Shown here one piece after another: positions 20,343 to 30,837 of a stretch of 60,732 bases of DNA. The stretch spans positions 1 to 60,732 of the forward strand of contig NZ_ULHE01000009.1 in the NCBI RefSeq assembly GCF_900519355.1. The letters run 5' to 3'. Under the pieces are notes generated by a model. That model had not been told where the DNA came from. It saw only the letters and a list, made by a program, of their open reading frames with translations, and ran no database searches. The position numbers were made by a program, and so were the translations under genes. Numbering within the stretch: the first letter of the stretch is position 1; the number at the start of each line of letters is the position of its first letter. The DNA is from Corynebacterium lactis (GTDB lineage Bacteria; Actinomycetota; Actinomycetes; Mycobacteriales; Mycobacteriaceae).

Positions 20343-20532
20343 GAAAAAGTCCTCCACAAAATGGGCGTTGAAAACCGGGGTTGAAACCGGGATTGGAAAA
20401 TAAATTCTTCGGCACTGAACCTACCGGAAGAGTCCACCCCAGCCAACGCCACGAGGGCTCACGCTATTCCCCGGCAGCACTACCCAGGACCATCACAGGC
20501 GCATAGCTAAAACCCGTGCCCTCGCACCTCCC

Positions 20533-21198
20533 CTACGCTGCAACCGCCTCCCCCAATTGGCGCCGCAGAATAGTCCTCGCCCGTGCTCGGCGTGACTTAA
20601 GCGTTCCGCTGGGCTGGCCGGTGCTGCGAGCGGTCTCACGCAGCGAGTAGCCAAACACGTCTAGGTAGACCAGCGCATTGAGCTGGTCCTTGGACAGCTT
20701 TGCCAACGCCTCGGTCATTACCAATCGTAACGCGACATCCTGCCTGGCAGATTCCAACCGTTCAATCGCAGTGGAGAACACCTCCACGTCCTCACACACT
20801 GGAACCGTGCCGAACCGGCCCCGGTGATAGTCCATGCAGGCATGCTTGACCAATAGTGAGAGCCAGGTTGCAACGGAACAGTGTCCGCGAAAATGCGCGG
20901 AGGAGTGCATCGCGCGTGCGAGTCCCTCCTGGACGCAGTCAGACGGATCCACTGTCCGACCGCAATGGCGCTTGGCGACGGAACGCAGGAAGCTGTGATG
21001 GCGCTGCGCGAGAATCGCGAAAGCCCTGCTGTCTCCAGCGACATGGGCCCTCAGGAGTTCCAGATCAGTCGTGTCTTTCGCGTACGGGGCGCCGGTGCCC
21101 TCCTCCCCCACCGCGGAGCCGTTTGTTTGTGCATGGCGGGAAAGACGCACAATGTCCCCACCCATTTGAAAATTTCTTCCCCCAAAGTTCATGGGCAT
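20533..21198 (-). CDS. sigM: ECF RNA polymerase sigma factor, SigM-like
   Basis: The protein has region 2 (LLRAHVAGDSRAFAILAQRH, then DPSDCVQEGLARAMHSSAHF and ATWLSLLVKHACMDYHR) and region 4 with a helix-turn-helix (KLSKDQLNALVYLDVFGYSL, RETARSTGQPSGTLKSRRAR). Position next to trxB-trxA marks it as the SigM orthologue, which in corynebacteria controls disulfide-stress genes. No anti-sigma gene lies between it and trxB, unlike mycobacteria, where rsmA is found there. The start is uncertain: an ATG at 21198 (221 residues) or an ATG at 21165 preceded by GGGGGAAG. Residues 1-40 are not conserved sigma sequence. Confidence 0.9.
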   Translation of the reverse strand: MPMNFGGRNFQMGGDIVRLSRHAQTNGSAVGEEGTGAPYAKDTTDLELLRAHVAGDSRAFAILAQRHHSFLRSVAKRHCGRTVDPSDCVQEGLARAMHSSAHFRGHCSVATWLSLLVKHACMDYHRGRFGTVPVCEDVEVFSTAIERLESARQDVALRLVMTEALAKLSKDQLNALVYLDVFGYSLRETARSTGQPSGTLKSRRARARTILRRQLGEAVAA

Positions 21199-21321
21199 TA
21201 CTCAAGCACGCGTGGCCATGACGTGCAGAGTGGAAGGACCAGATTCTTCCTTGCCTGTGGATGAATGCGCGGGCGCGACCAAGCCTGTGGATAAGTGGCT
21301 TGACAAGCGCCCGCGACACAA

Positions 21322-24300
21322 TCAGTCCAGTACGTCGACATCGCCGATCGCGACCGGCACCAGCTGGCTCGGGTTCGACCGAGCCAGCGAGATGTCGCCG
21401 ACCAGCGGATCCTTGCGCCCGGCCTCGATTTCTTCGACCGGCATGTTGGCAATCGAGTCCTTAGCCTCCGGCATTTCGGTGACAAGGATGACGATATCGG
21501 TCCAATTTTGGCCCTTAGAATCCACCGGAATATTGGTCGGTCCGTGGCCCATTCGGCCGGAACCGAGCAGAACCGTGTCCTCCAGTCGGTTCGATGTTGG
21601 ATCCTTCAGTCCGCGGATCTCAAACTTCGCACCGGACGTCGCAACCAGTCGCACGTGGCTCGGCGTACCGGGCTGCGCGAGGGTCACCCGAATACCCACA
21701 CCCGGTTTGAATCCGCTTGGCGACGGCCCGAACTGGGACAGGTACGTCGACGTTACCCAGTAGGAGTTGGGATCGTCGTCGACGGTACGGCCCGCAGCGT
21801 CAGGGTTATCCGGGCCCGCCTCGGGATTGTCCGTGGCTGGCTGCCACTCGGCCACGGAGGCGATGGGCAAGCTGGCGCCCAGGCCCTCGGCGGCCTTCTG
21901 GGCCGCCTCCGGTCCGCGACGCACAGAGTCCGGAGTAATCGGGGCGTCGGAAGAGCGGTTCACCAGGCCGAATACGGCACCGGCGACGACAGCGCCGACG
22001 ATAACGACACCGACGACCATCGCGCCGGTGCTAAACGCCCGAGTGCGGCCGGCTACGCGGCGGACAAGGCCCGGCTTGGAGGCGCCGGAGCCCGTCCGAT
22101 CGCCGGAGTTGTCAGTGCGGATTACCGGGAATTCCGACGACTCGGGTCCGAGCGCCGCACGGCGCAGGTCCTCGGCGAGGGTCCGCGCCGGCGACACCTC
22201 GGCATCCGGGTCGTCCGGGTTGGCGTTCTTCGCCTTGGCAATCGCTGCTCGGATGTCCTCCGGGACGTGAGCGACGCCGTCGAAAAGCGAGGAGGTGACG
22301 GCAACGAGGGCGCGGTAGTCGGCGGCGCGGGAGGCGTCGGGAAGTACGACGGGGAAGGCGTCGAAGAGGCGGCCGTCGGAGCTGATGCGCAGGCGCTCCG
22401 GCTTGTCGTCGAGGCCAAGGACGCGACCCGACTCGTGGGCGGCGGCGACGGTCTCGGCGAGGTAGACGGCTGCAAGGGCGAGGGCGTCCGGGTGCGCGGC
22501 CTGCTCAAGCAGGTGCGCGCCAACGCTGGAGGTCCAGTCCGCGGCGATGAGCACCTCGGTGCGCGTCTTGGCGACGCTGTGGATCCGCGACATGCCGGGG
22601 CCGGCGAGGTTGCGCAGCTCGTTGGTGGTGTTCGCGATGCGGGTCGCGGCGTCGGAGGGCAGCCCGCCGCGGTACGGCAGGGTGATGGTGTCGACGAAAA
22701 TCAGCGCGACGTCGCCGTGATCCGGGTCGCCCATGTCCATGGCGCGCCACAGGCGCAGGCCCGGGTAGGTCGCAATCTCGGAGCGCAGGCGGAAGCGGCC
22801 GCCGGAGACCATCTCGCCGGGGACGTAGCGCACGGGGCGCGAGCCCTCCGTCGGCATCGGCGGCAGCAGCGGCGAGGCGGTAAATCCCTCGTTGGCCAGA
22901 CCCGTCGCCTCGCCGATGAGGCTGGACGGGGAGATGGAAAACGCGTCGGCGGCAAAGCCCTGCTCGCGCTCCATGGCGTCGCGGTCCTCCACGGCGTCGG
23001 CGGCGTCGTGAGGCTTCGGAGCGAAGCGGCGCAGGCCCGGGATACGGCCCAGGAAACCGCCGAGGACGCGGACCTCCGCCAGCGGCGCCTGCGCCAACAC
23101 CACGCCGGTGCCGATCAGGAATACCACGCCGGTGATGCAGGTGCGCAGGAAGAAGCCGAAGGAGCCGAAGAAGTCGAACAGGCCCGAGTCGGTGAAGAGG
23201 TACACCAGGCTCGCAACGACGACGCCGACGATGGACGCGCCCAGCGCCCACAGCACCGTCTTGATCGTGGCCTTGCTATCCAGGTGGCCGAGCGTGCGCC
23301 GCAGTAGCAGGAAGCCGATGATGGCGCCGGCGAGGAAACCGAAGCCGTTGGCCGCGCCCAGCAGAACGACGACAGTCTCCAGGTTGGAGGCCAGGATGGG
23401 CGCCAGGTACGACAGGATCACCTTCACGATGGTGATGCCGAGGATGATGAACGTCGGCGTCCACGCCTCCTCGCGGGCGTAGAACACGCGCAGGTGCAGC
23501 AGAACGATCGCGTATGGGATCAGCGAGAATGCCGAGAACGACAGCGTCCAGCCGAGAATCTCGGCGGTGTGCCGGGGGAACTCCAGGTAGGCGAACAGGC
23601 CGATTGCGATGGGCCGGCCAAAGGCGGTGAAGAACGCCACGATTGGCACCAGGGCGATCATGGTCAGGCGCGTTCCGACGGACAGGTCCCTGACCACAGC
23701 CTTGTCGTTTCCGTCGGCGGCGTTGCGCGACAGGCGGGGCATGATTGCGGTCAGAAGCGTGACGCCGATAATGCCGTAGGGCACCTGCAGCAGCAGCCAG
23801 GCCTGCTGGTAAATCGTCGGTGCGGCCTCCGAGGCAGTCGAGGCAATCTGGGTGGTGATGAAGTAGCCCGCCTGGGAGATCGCCACGTAAGTGACGATGG
23901 CGATACCCATGCCCGAGAACTGCTTGATGCGGTCGTCGATGCCCCACAGCGGGCGCAGGTCGATGCCGGCCTTGCGCAGATACGGGATCATGATGACGGC
24001 CTGGATGACCACGCCCAGCGTCGTGCCGAGGCCCAGCAGCAGAATGTGCAGGTCCGTCAGCAGGCCCGCGCTATTGTGTGGAATTTTGCCCGGCAGCTGC
24101 CAGTACAGCAGCAGCGTCACAATGGCGACGACATTGTTGGCAACAGGCGCCCACGCGCCGGGTTTGAAAATGCCCTTCGTGTTCAGCACCGCCATGAGCA
24201 GCGCGAATATGCCATAGAAGATGATTTGTGGCAGCAGAAGGAAAGCGAAAGCCGTGGCCAGGGCGACGTTGACCTTGCCGTCGGCGTTCAGGCTGAGCCG

Positions 24301-24891
24301 GGTCAAAAACGGCGCGCCGATCACCGCGGCGATGGTTACGACCAGCAGCAGCGACAGCGAGACGGTGAGAAGTCTTCGGATAAACGCCGCGCCCCGGTCA
24401 GGGTCCTCCTTCTCCGCGCGGACCAGGACCGGAACCACCAGTGAGGTCAGGACGGCGCCGAGGACGATCTCGGTGATGAGGTTCGGCAGGGTGTTCGCGA
24501 CGTTGAAAGCCGAGGCGATCGCCGGGCCCATCGTCGCACCGATCAGAAGGTTGCGCAGGAAGCCCGTAATGCGGGAGATCAGCGTCGCGATCGCCATCGA
24601 GCCGGTGGAGGCCACCACGTCCGAGTCCGACTGCTCTGCCCCGCTCTCCTTCACCACCGTGGCCGCCTTAGCGCGGGAGGCGCCGGCGCCCGCGTCGCCG
24701 CGGGGGCTTGACGGGCCGGATGCACCATCACGCGTGCCATTGCCCGACGCAGTGCCCGCGGCGGAACTGCCCGCGACGGAGCCCGAGGTGGCGCCAGATG
24801 CACCGGCTGCGCCAGCAGGACGTCCGGAGCTACCGGAGCGTCCCGAGCGACTTCTTACTGACGTGAGGTCCGGAGCGGACTCCGCAGGCAC
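21322..24891 (-). CDS. murJ: Lipid II flippase MurJ (MviN) with kinase-like and extracytoplasmic domains
   Basis: After a disordered Ser/Gly/Ala-rich N-terminus (about 1-90), residues of about 95-610 form the multi-spanning MVN/MurJ flippase domain (SRITGFLRNLLIGATMGPAI, FNVANTLPNLITEIVLGAVL, PYGIIGVTLLTAIMPRLSRN). Then comes a cytoplasmic kinase-like domain (about 690-900, FRLRSEIATYPGLRLWRAMD) with no recognisable catalytic loop, so a pseudokinase. One more membrane segment (GAMVVGVVIVGAVVAGAVFG) leads to an external domain (about 990-1189) resembling a discoidin-like fold. This is the Rv3910 architecture, in which the pseudokinase is phosphorylated and binds FhaA. The GTG at 24891 is the first in-frame start (1189 residues); a GTG at 24989 in another frame gives a more typical N-terminus and may indicate a frameshift. 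Confidence 0.94.
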   Translation of the reverse strand: MPAESAPDLTSVRSRSGRSGSSGRPAGAAGASGATSGSVAGSSAAGTASGNGTRDGASGPSSPRGDAGAGASRAKAATVVKESGAEQSDSDVVASTGSMAIATLISRITGFLRNLLIGATMGPAIASAFNVANTLPNLITEIVLGAVLTSLVVPVLVRAEKEDPDRGAAFIRRLLTVSLSLLLVVTIAAVIGAPFLTRLSLNADGKVNVALATAFAFLLLPQIIFYGIFALLMAVLNTKGIFKPGAWAPVANNVVAIVTLLLYWQLPGKIPHNSAGLLTDLHILLLGLGTTLGVVIQAVIMIPYLRKAGIDLRPLWGIDDRIKQFSGMGIAIVTYVAISQAGYFITTQIASTASEAAPTIYQQAWLLLQVPYGIIGVTLLTAIMPRLSRNAADGNDKAVVRDLSVGTRLTMIALVPIVAFFTAFGRPIAIGLFAYLEFPRHTAEILGWTLSFSAFSLIPYAIVLLHLRVFYAREEAWTPTFIILGITIVKVILSYLAPILASNLETVVVLLGAANGFGFLAGAIIGFLLLRRTLGHLDSKATIKTVLWALGASIVGVVVASLVYLFTDSGLFDFFGSFGFFLRTCITGVVFLIGTGVVLAQAPLAEVRVLGGFLGRIPGLRRFAPKPHDAADAVEDRDAMEREQGFAADAFSISPSSLIGEATGLANEGFTASPLLPPMPTEGSRPVRYVPGEMVSGGRFRLRSEIATYPGLRLWRAMDMGDPDHGDVALIFVDTITLPYRGGLPSDAATRIANTTNELRNLAGPGMSRIHSVAKTRTEVLIAADWTSSVGAHLLEQAAHPDALALAAVYLAETVAAAHESGRVLGLDDKPERLRISSDGRLFDAFPVVLPDASRAADYRALVAVTSSLFDGVAHVPEDIRAAIAKAKNANPDDPDAEVSPARTLAEDLRRAALGPESSEFPVIRTDNSGDRTGSGASKPGLVRRVAGRTRAFSTGAMVVGVVIVGAVVAGAVFGLVNRSSDAPITPDSVRRGPEAAQKAAEGLGASLPIASVAEWQPATDNPEAGPDNPDAAGRTVDDDPNSYWVTSTYLSQFGPSPSGFKPGVGIRVTLAQPGTPSHVRLVATSGAKFEIRGLKDPTSNRLEDTVLLGSGRMGHGPTNIPVDSKGQNWTDIVILVTEMPEAKDSIANMPVEEIEAGRKDPLVGDISLARSNPSQLVPVAIGDVDVLD

Positions 24892-25003
24892 AGACTCCGC
24901 GGCGCGCGCGCCGTCGGCACCGGTGCCGGTGGGGCGGGCCTGCGGATGCGCCCGCGGAGTCCGGATTTATGCGCTTCTGAATCAGTCACACATCCATTGT
25001 TGC

Positions 25004-27637
25004 CTAAAAGGAGGCGTTCTTCCGAAAGCTGCGCGAACGTTTCGCGGCGAGGAAACCTCCGACGGCGACGACTGCGACCGTCGCCACCAGCAGAATGCCA
25101 ACAGAAACGCCCGACTGAACGGAGATGGCGACAGACTGAGAGATAGGCGTCCCGCGAGGAGACTCCAACCACAGCGTCAGATAGTGAGCCTTGCGGGCGG
25201 CCGAAGCAGCCTCGTTGTCTCCACCGGAGTTGTCGGTCTTGGCCCCCGGAGCGAGCTGCACCGTCACGGAGCCCTTCGCCGGAATCGAGGCCTCGTACTT
25301 GTCCTCCATCACCACATCGCCAGCGGCCACCCGTACGAATGCCGGGACTGGCAGCGGAAGGCCGTTGCGGGCCAGGACGACAACGGGAGAAAGGTCGGTA
25401 GCGCGCGTGTACACTCCGCCCGGGGCAACCAGCGCCACCGAGTTGCGCAGGCGCCGAGTCATGGTGAGCGCCGCCTCGCGCAGGTCGTCGTCACGCTTTT
25501 GTACCTCCGACGACAGCGCGATACTGCGGCGCCCCAGAGAGGTCAGCGAGCGAAGGATGTCCCGCCGCAAGGGCCGGGTGAAACCGTAGCGAGTCAGAGC
25601 GAGGAAGGGATCGTTGGCCATAATAACGGTCAGATCCGACATCTCCTGCGACGCCATACGCGCCTTTTCCACATCGGCGTCACGCACCGGCGCGGGATCG
25701 GCGGACGGCTCGTTCGGCTGCACTGGCCCGGCATCGGAGCGCGACGTGGAGAGATTCAAGGCATCTCGGAGGGCCACGCCGTCGGCGAGGGAGGAGTCGA
25801 TAACGCCGCGTACAGCATCGATCCACCGTGCCGCCTCCTCTGGCATTGGCGACCAGCCCGCCGGTGGTGCCGCCACGATCGCGCCGGGCTCACGGGTGCG
25901 GGCGGCGTCGGAAAGCTCCTGGTAGAGCGTGCCGACTGCGGTCTGCATGCGGGCCGCGCCGGAGTCCGCACGGAAATCGTGTCGGCCAACGATATTGCTG
26001 TAGGCGGTGGTCTGCGGGTCTGAGCCGGTTGCGGCCAGCGCGGACGACAGGGCGCCGGGCAGCGCGAAGGAGCGCACCCCGCCTGGGAGAATGCCGGATT
26101 CGCCGGGGGCGAGTGGCGTGCCGTCCGCCTTTGTCACCGTGTTGTTGGCGACCAGTGTGAACGCCTCAACCGGGGTGGCTGGCGCGGTCGGAGTCGCCGG
26201 AGTGGTCGATGTCGCACCGCCCTCCGGCGAGGCGCCCTTCACCGCCTCCTTGCTTCCCTCCTGCAGGCGCTTTTCGAACGCCGCATCCGTGCTCAGCGGA
26301 GACTGCGCGGTAGCTCGCGCGTAGAGGGGGGCGCTTTCCGACGTGACGAAGCCCTCGGTCGGCATGTGCACGTTCGGCAGCGGGTCGGTGTCCAGGTGAT
26401 TGTGGATAGTCTCCCGCCCGGCGGCCAGAGCTTCCATCGCGAGATCCTCGTCCCCGACTTGGGCCACAGCGCTCATATCCGTCGACGCCCAGGGCAGGGA
26501 GATAACGCAGGTGCCGGAGGCGAGATGGCGCAACCGATCCAGCCACCTCTGCGCGTCTGAGTTGGCCGATACTTTCCGCAGGTCGGAGTCCGTATTTCCG
26601 CCCCAGGAATCGCGCAGTCGCTGCGAGGCCTGCACGGGGCTCGGCCGCTGCGTGCCAACCCAGTAGTCGCGCGTCATCCGGGATACTGCGTCGAGTGTCT
26701 CGGGATCAATGGCGATACAGGTGGAAGCCTGTAGCTCCTCTCCGCCGCGCCCAGCGAAGCCCTTTTCCAGTGAGGAGACCAGGCCGTCGAGGTGCCCGCC
26801 TGGGCGCAGAGAATCGGCGAGGGAATCGTTGGCGAGGATGAGCTCTGGGGCGGCGGGGGCGTCGCCAGTCTCGCCACCGACGAGAGGCACTGCTTGGCTA
26901 ATTGGCCAAATCACCGACATCGGCACGGGGTGGCGCTGCGCGTTGGGGTCTCCCGGGGCTGCGTTTTCGGGGGCTGGGCTCCCGGGAGTCGTGTTCTCGG
27001 GCGCTGCAGGAGCAGCGGGTACGTCTGCCCTATTGCCGGACTTGCCCGCGGCGTCGGGGTCACTGACCGGGAGAAGAGCTCGGGTTTCCTTCAGCAGCTT
27101 GTCAATGTCGTTGTAGGGCCGACCGTTGACGTTAATCAACAGCGGATACGTGCCCGGCTCAGTAATGCCGAGGCCCTGCGGCGCGGCATCAGAGATCGGC
27201 GCGGTGAGCGTAATGTCGCGCGCCTCGCCGGGCTTGAGGTCAATGGGGTCGCTGAAGTTACCGACGACGTCATATACGGACTCCGGCTCCGCGAGGGATG
27301 TGCGTGCCTGCGCCGCGCTGGCAAGGGCGGCCGCGCGCTGCGTCCGCACCACGATGTTCGAGACCTCGTGGTCGGAGGTATTACGCACCTGAAGCCTGAT
27401 GGTGAGGCTCGCGCCGAGGCTCGGCACCTGCGGCGTGACCTCGGAGATGGACACTGCGACGATGTCGTCGGTCCCGACCCGGTTGGATTCGATTCCCCAC
27501 AGCTCAGCTGACTGTGCCCCTGCCTCGGGAGGCATGGCCAGTGTGGCCGGCGCGACGAGTGGTGCGCACAGCAGTGCGCTGGCGGCGACCGCAAGGCGTT
27601 TGCGGAAGTTGACTGGAATCACCTTCACAGCGATCAC
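25004..27637 (-). CDS. Secreted DUF6049 family protein (Rv3909-like)
   Basis: The protein (877 residues) has an N-terminal signal peptide ([20 protein letters not shown]) and one C-terminal membrane segment ([18 protein letters not shown]) followed by a basic tail ([12 protein letters not shown]), so most of it lies outside the membrane, anchored at its end. The region after the signal looks like an Ig-like beta domain ([20 protein letters not shown]), and the rest is unassigned, with an Ala/Pro/Gly-rich stretch near residues 210-240. It is always found between the Nudix gene and murJ in this group, and is inferred to act in envelope assembly. The start is the GTG at 27637, overlapping the Nudix stop in GTGA; GTGs at 27628 and 27622 are also possible. 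Confidence 0.9.
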   Translation of the reverse strand: MIAVKVIPVNFRKRLAVAASALLCAPLVAPATLAMPPEAGAQSAELWGIESNRVGTDDIVAVSISEVTPQVPSLGASLTIRLQVRNTSDHEVSNIVVRTQRAAALASAAQARTSLAEPESVYDVVGNFSDPIDLKPGEARDITLTAPISDAAPQGLGITEPGTYPLLINVNGRPYNDIDKLLKETRALLPVSDPDAAGKSGNRADVPAAPAAPENTTPGSPAPENAAPGDPNAQRHPVPMSVIWPISQAVPLVGGETGDAPAAPELILANDSLADSLRPGGHLDGLVSSLEKGFAGRGGEELQASTCIAIDPETLDAVSRMTRDYWVGTQRPSPVQASQRLRDSWGGNTDSDLRKVSANSDAQRWLDRLRHLASGTCVISLPWASTDMSAVAQVGDEDLAMEALAAGRETIHNHLDTDPLPNVHMPTEGFVTSESAPLYARATAQSPLSTDAAFEKRLQEGSKEAVKGASPEGGATSTTPATPTAPATPVEAFTLVANNTVTKADGTPLAPGESGILPGGVRSFALPGALSSALAATGSDPQTTAYSNIVGRHDFRADSGAARMQTAVGTLYQELSDAARTREPGAIVAAPPAGWSPMPEEAARWIDAVRGVIDSSLADGVALRDALNLSTSRSDAGPVQPNEPSADPAPVRDADVEKARMASQEMSDLTVIMANDPFLALTRYGFTRPLRRDILRSLTSLGRRSIALSSEVQKRDDDLREAALTMTRRLRNSVALVAPGGVYTRATDLSPVVVLARNGLPLPVPAFVRVAAGDVVMEDKYEASIPAKGSVTVQLAPGAKTDNSGGDNEAASAARKAHYLTLWLESPRGTPISQSVAISVQSGVSVGILLVATVAVVAVGGFLAAKRSRSFRKNASF

Positions 27638-28533
27638 CGCGGGGTAGCGCGGCCGGCCGCCTTTTCCGCGCGGACGAGATCCGGAATGAGGCCGAGGGCG
27701 CGCCGGGCGAGCTTTCTTTCGTCGGCGTATGCGAGACGCTCCACCAGAGTCTCCACGGGAACCCACATCACCTCGGTGACCTCCGGGTCCTCGTCGTTGA
27801 GGTCGCCATCGACATAGCGCAGCAGGTGGTGGTGCACCGTCTTGTGGATGCGCTTGCCCTCGGAGATAAACCAGTAGTCGATGACACCGAGCTCCTCGAT
27901 GACCTCGCCGTGGATGCCCGTTTCCTCCCAGACCTCGCGCTCGGCGGTGGAATCGAACGCCTCGCCGGGCTCGACGTGGCCCTTCGGCATCGACCACAGC
28001 AGCCGTCCGCGTCGGTCCAGCCGCCCAATCAGCGCGACGTAGATGCGCGAGAGGTCGACGGCGTCGGCACGTACGGCCTCCGCCAGGCCCGAGACGACGA
28101 GCCCGCCCGCCGAGGTCTCAATAGAGGTGTAGCTGGGTACCGACGCCTGCGACCGTGCGGTCGAGGCCCGACGATTCTGCGGCCTGCGCGACTGCGCGTT
28201 ACGACGGCGACCGCCACGACCCGTGCCTGCATGGCGATTCGGCCGCCCCGAACGCGAACCGTTCGAACGGGTCGCGCCAGCGCGAGTTCGGTTCTCTCCG
28301 CCCGCGGACCTCGTCGAGCGTCCGGGCTTGGAGGACTTGGAGGCCTGCGAGGGGCGGGACTGAGTGGCCTTGGCAGCTTTGGTGGCCTTGGGGGCCGAGT
28401 GCGAGCCCTGGCGGCTAGCATTTTCGCTGCTAGCAGCGCTTTTCCCACTAGTGGCGGCGGAGGCTCCGCCCTTTCTGCGCGGACGCCGACGACGGCGGCG
28501 ACCCTGCGCCCCCGAGTTGTCATTGCGTGCCAC
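27634..28533 (-). CDS. Nudix hydrolase with a basic N-terminal extension (MutT4/Rv3908-like)
   Basis: The C-terminal half holds the Nudix box, [20 protein letters not shown] followed by TGIHGEV (pattern GX5EX7REUXEEXGU), so it hydrolyses a nucleoside diphosphate linked to another moiety; the exact substrate is unknown. The first 130 residues are Arg/Lys/Ser/Gly-rich ([16 protein letters not shown] and [17 protein letters not shown]) and look disordered and nucleic-acid binding. I place the start at the GTG at 28533, with AAAGGGA about nine bases upstream; the in-frame ATG at 28542 lies too close to that site. It diverges from pcnA across about 50 bases and is translationally coupled to the DUF6049 gene. 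Confidence 0.9.
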   Translation of the reverse strand: MARNDNSGAQGRRRRRRPRRKGGASAATSGKSAASSENASRQGSHSAPKATKAAKATQSRPSQASKSSKPGRSTRSAGGENRTRAGATRSNGSRSGRPNRHAGTGRGGRRRNAQSRRPQNRRASTARSQASVPSYTSIETSAGGLVVSGLAEAVRADAVDLSRIYVALIGRLDRRGRLLWSMPKGHVEPGEAFDSTAEREVWEETGIHGEVIEELGVIDYWFISEGKRIHKTVHHHLLRYVDGDLNDEDPEVTEVMWVPVETLVERLAYADERKLARRALGLIPDLVRAEKAAGRATPR

Positions 28534-28568
28534 GGTGTTCATTCCCTTTAGACTACCGGTTGTATAGG

Positions 28569-28574
28569 TATAAG
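28569..28574 (+). promoter_or_regulatory. Likely -10 element of pcnA (leaderless start)
   Basis: TATAAG ends eight bases before the pcnA GTG at 28583, which would put the transcription start within a base or two of the start codon. No ribosome-binding site precedes pcnA, which agrees with leaderless translation. The strand opposite must hold the Nudix promoter in the same 50 bases. Confidence 0.5.
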
Positions 28575-28582
28575 CGGGTATT

Positions 28583-30178
28583 GTGTCCAGCGTGACACAA
28601 TCGACTCCTTCCCCAACTAGCGACCAGCAGCCGCACGGCGTAGGCTCCGGCGACGCTGAGGGCGCTACCGCCACGGCCGCAGCCGCTGCCGTCGACCCGC
28701 AGGTGCGCCGGATGGCGATGCTCGCGGTGGCCGACCAGGCCATCGGCAAGGAGTCCGACATTCTCGATTCGCTGGCCGCCGCCTTCGCGGCCGCCGGCCA
28801 CCACCTCTACCTCGTCGGCGGCTCCGTCCGCGACGCGCTGCTCGGCCGCCTGGGAGAGGACCTCGACTTCACCACCGACGCGCGCCCCGAGGCCACCCGC
28901 GAGATTCTCGACGCCTGGGCGGATGTCGTGTGGGACACCGGCATCGAGTTCGGCACCCTCTCGGCGGAGCGCCATGGCCGTCAGGTGGAGATCACCACCT
29001 TCCGCGCCGACACGTACGACCAGGTCAGCCGCAATCCCGAGGTCACCTTCGGCGACACGCTGGAGGGAGACCTGGTCCGTCGCGACTTCCGCTGCAACGC
29101 CATCGCCGTCGAGCTCCACGGCGACGGCACCCGCACCTTCCTCGACCCGCTGGGGGGCTTTGACGACGTCGTCGCGGGCGTGTTGGACACCCCCGGCGAG
29201 CCCGAGGTCAGCTTCGGCGACGACCCGCTGCGCATGCTGCGGGCCTGCCGGTTTGCCTCCCAGCTGGGCTTCGACGTGGCGCCGCGCGTGCTCAAGGCCC
29301 TGAAGGACATGGCACCCGAGATCGACCGCATTACCGTCGAGCGCATCACCACCGAGCTCAACAAGTTGATCTGCGGCGCGGATCCCAGCCGCGGCATCGA
29401 CCTGATGGTGGACTCTGGCCTGGCGGCCCGGGTCATCCCGGAAATCTCGGACATGCAGGAGATGCAGGACGAGCACCGCCAGCACAAGGACGTCTACCAG
29501 CACTCGCTGCAGGTCATGCGCCAGGCCATCGACCAGGAGGAGCCCGGACAGCCGGACCTGGTGCTGCGCTGGGCGGCCCTGCTGCACGACTGCGGCAAGC
29601 CCGCCACCCGCGCCTTCAACGAGCAGGGCAACGTCACCTTCTACCAGCACGAAGTCGTCGGCTCGAAGCTGGTCCGCCGACGCCTGAAGAAGCTGAAATT
29701 CCCCAAGAAGACCGCGCAGGACATCGCCCAGCTGGTCTACCTCCACATGCGTTTCCACGGCTACGGGGAGGGCAAGTGGACGGACTCCGCCGTCCGCCGC
29801 TACGTCACAGATGCGGGGGAATTGCTGGGCAGGCTCAATAAGATCGTGCGCGCCGACTGCACGACGAGGAACCGTCGTAAAGCGGCGCGGCTGGCTCGGG
29901 CCTGCGACAGCCTGGAGGAACGCATCGCGGAGCTGGCGGAGAAGGAGGACCTCGCGCGCGTGCGGCCGGACCTCGACGGCAACGAGATCATGGAAATCCT
30001 CGACCTGAGGCCTGGCAAGCAGGTTGGACAGGCGTGGAACTACCTGAAGGAACTGCGGCTGGAGTCCGGTCCCATGGAGCGCGAGGACGCCATCCTGGCG
30101 CTGAAGAACTGGTGGTACGAGCAGGAAGAGTCCGGGCAGGGCGAGCCCGACGGCGAAGGCACGGCGGAGAAGGAGTAG
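28583..30178 (+). CDS. pcnA: CCA-adding tRNA nucleotidyltransferase / PcnA with HD domain
   Basis: The enzyme adds or repairs the CCA end of tRNA. The nucleotidyltransferase head has [20 protein letters not shown], the catalytic [11 protein letters not shown], then [13 protein letters not shown] and [20 protein letters not shown]-terminal HD domain ([15 protein letters not shown]) probably gives phosphohydrolase activity. It is 531 residues long, with a 35-residue Ala/Pro-rich N-terminus. The GTG at 28583 is used; a second GTG lies at 28592. It corresponds to the mycobacterial Rv3907c family. The yqgE start overlaps or directly follows its stop. Confidence 0.95.
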   Translation: MSSVTQSTPSPTSDQQPHGVGSGDAEGATATAAAAAVDPQVRRMAMLAVADQAIGKESDILDSLAAAFAAAGHHLYLVGGSVRDALLGRLGEDLDFTTDARPEATREILDAWADVVWDTGIEFGTLSAERHGRQVEITTFRADTYDQVSRNPEVTFGDTLEGDLVRRDFRCNAIAVELHGDGTRTFLDPLGGFDDVVAGVLDTPGEPEVSFGDDPLRMLRACRFASQLGFDVAPRVLKALKDMAPEIDRITVERITTELNKLICGADPSRGIDLMVDSGLAARVIPEISDMQEMQDEHRQHKDVYQHSLQVMRQAIDQEEPGQPDLVLRWAALLHDCGKPATRAFNEQGNVTFYQHEVVGSKLVRRRLKKLKFPKKTAQDIAQLVYLHMRFHGYGEGKWTDSAVRRYVTDAGELLGRLNKIVRADCTTRNRRKAARLARACDSLEERIAELAEKEDLARVRPDLDGNEIMEILDLRPGKQVGQAWNYLKELRLESGPMEREDAILALKNWWYEQEESGQGEPDGEGTAEKE

Positions 30179-30186
30179 TGGCCGCG

Positions 30187-30828
30187 ATGAACCCAATCAA
30201 CCCGGAAAACCTCTACGGCGACCGGCTGTTTTCCAGCCTCGAGCGGGGCACCCCGGCGGCGGGCATGCTGCTGGTGGCCGCGCCGGGCATGCTGGCGCCC
30301 GAGTTCGCGCGCTCGGTAATTTTCCTCATCGAGCATGACGAGCACGGCACCCTCGGCGTGAACCTGACGCAGCGCTCGCAGACGCCGGTCCACAACGTGC
30401 TAGAGTCCTGGGCCCCGCTGGTATCCAAGCCCCCGGTCCTCTACATCGGAGGCCCCCTGAACCAGAACCAGCCGATCTGCGTCGGCGTGAATCGCACCGG
30501 CGTGGAGCTGCCGGAAGGCGTCGACGAGGTCACCGGTGCGCCTTTCATGGAGCGCATCGCGCACAGGTTCTCGCTGGTCAACCTCGGTATAGAGCCTGAT
30601 CAGGTGCGCGACCACATCGACGGCGCGCGCATCTTCGCCGGCTACGCGGGCTGGGAGCCAGGCCAGCTGGATGACGAGATCGACCGCGGCGACTGGTACG
30701 TCGCCCCGGCCCTGCCCTCCGACGTGCTCGCGCCCGCCGCCGCCGACGTCTGGGGCCACGTGATGCGCCGCCAGCCGTGGCCGCTGCCGCTCTATGGCAC
30801 CTACCCCGTCGACGTCCGCGACAACTAG
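30187..30828 (+). CDS. YqgE/AlgH family protein (DUF179)
   Basis: The 213-residue protein contains the family marks MLLVAAPGMLAPEFARSVIF, LIEHDEHGTLGVNLT, PVLYIGGPLNQNQPICV and ARIFAGYAGWEPGQLDDEI, then GDWYVAPA. YqgE/AlgH members are small cytosolic proteins of unclear biochemical function. I chose the ATG at 30187, 11 bases after AAGGAG; a GTG at 30178 overlapping the pcnA stop is possible. It is probably in one transcript with pcnA and the azlCD pair. Confidence 0.93.
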   Translation: MNPINPENLYGDRLFSSLERGTPAAGMLLVAAPGMLAPEFARSVIFLIEHDEHGTLGVNLTQRSQTPVHNVLESWAPLVSKPPVLYIGGPLNQNQPICVGVNRTGVELPEGVDEVTGAPFMERIAHRFSLVNLGIEPDQVRDHIDGARIFAGYAGWEPGQLDDEIDRGDWYVAPALPSDVLAPAAADVWGHVMRRQPWPLPLYGTYPVDVRDN

Positions 30829-30837
30829 GCGCCGCGC

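Noticed and set aside
21508..23307. A 599-residue open frame opposite murJ
   Set aside because: Shadow of the third-codon GC bias in murJ; composition is Gly/Arg/Val-biased and no family is seen.
28553..30196. A 547-residue open frame opposite pcnA
   Set aside because: Antisense shadow; pcnA has all active-site motifs on the plus strand.
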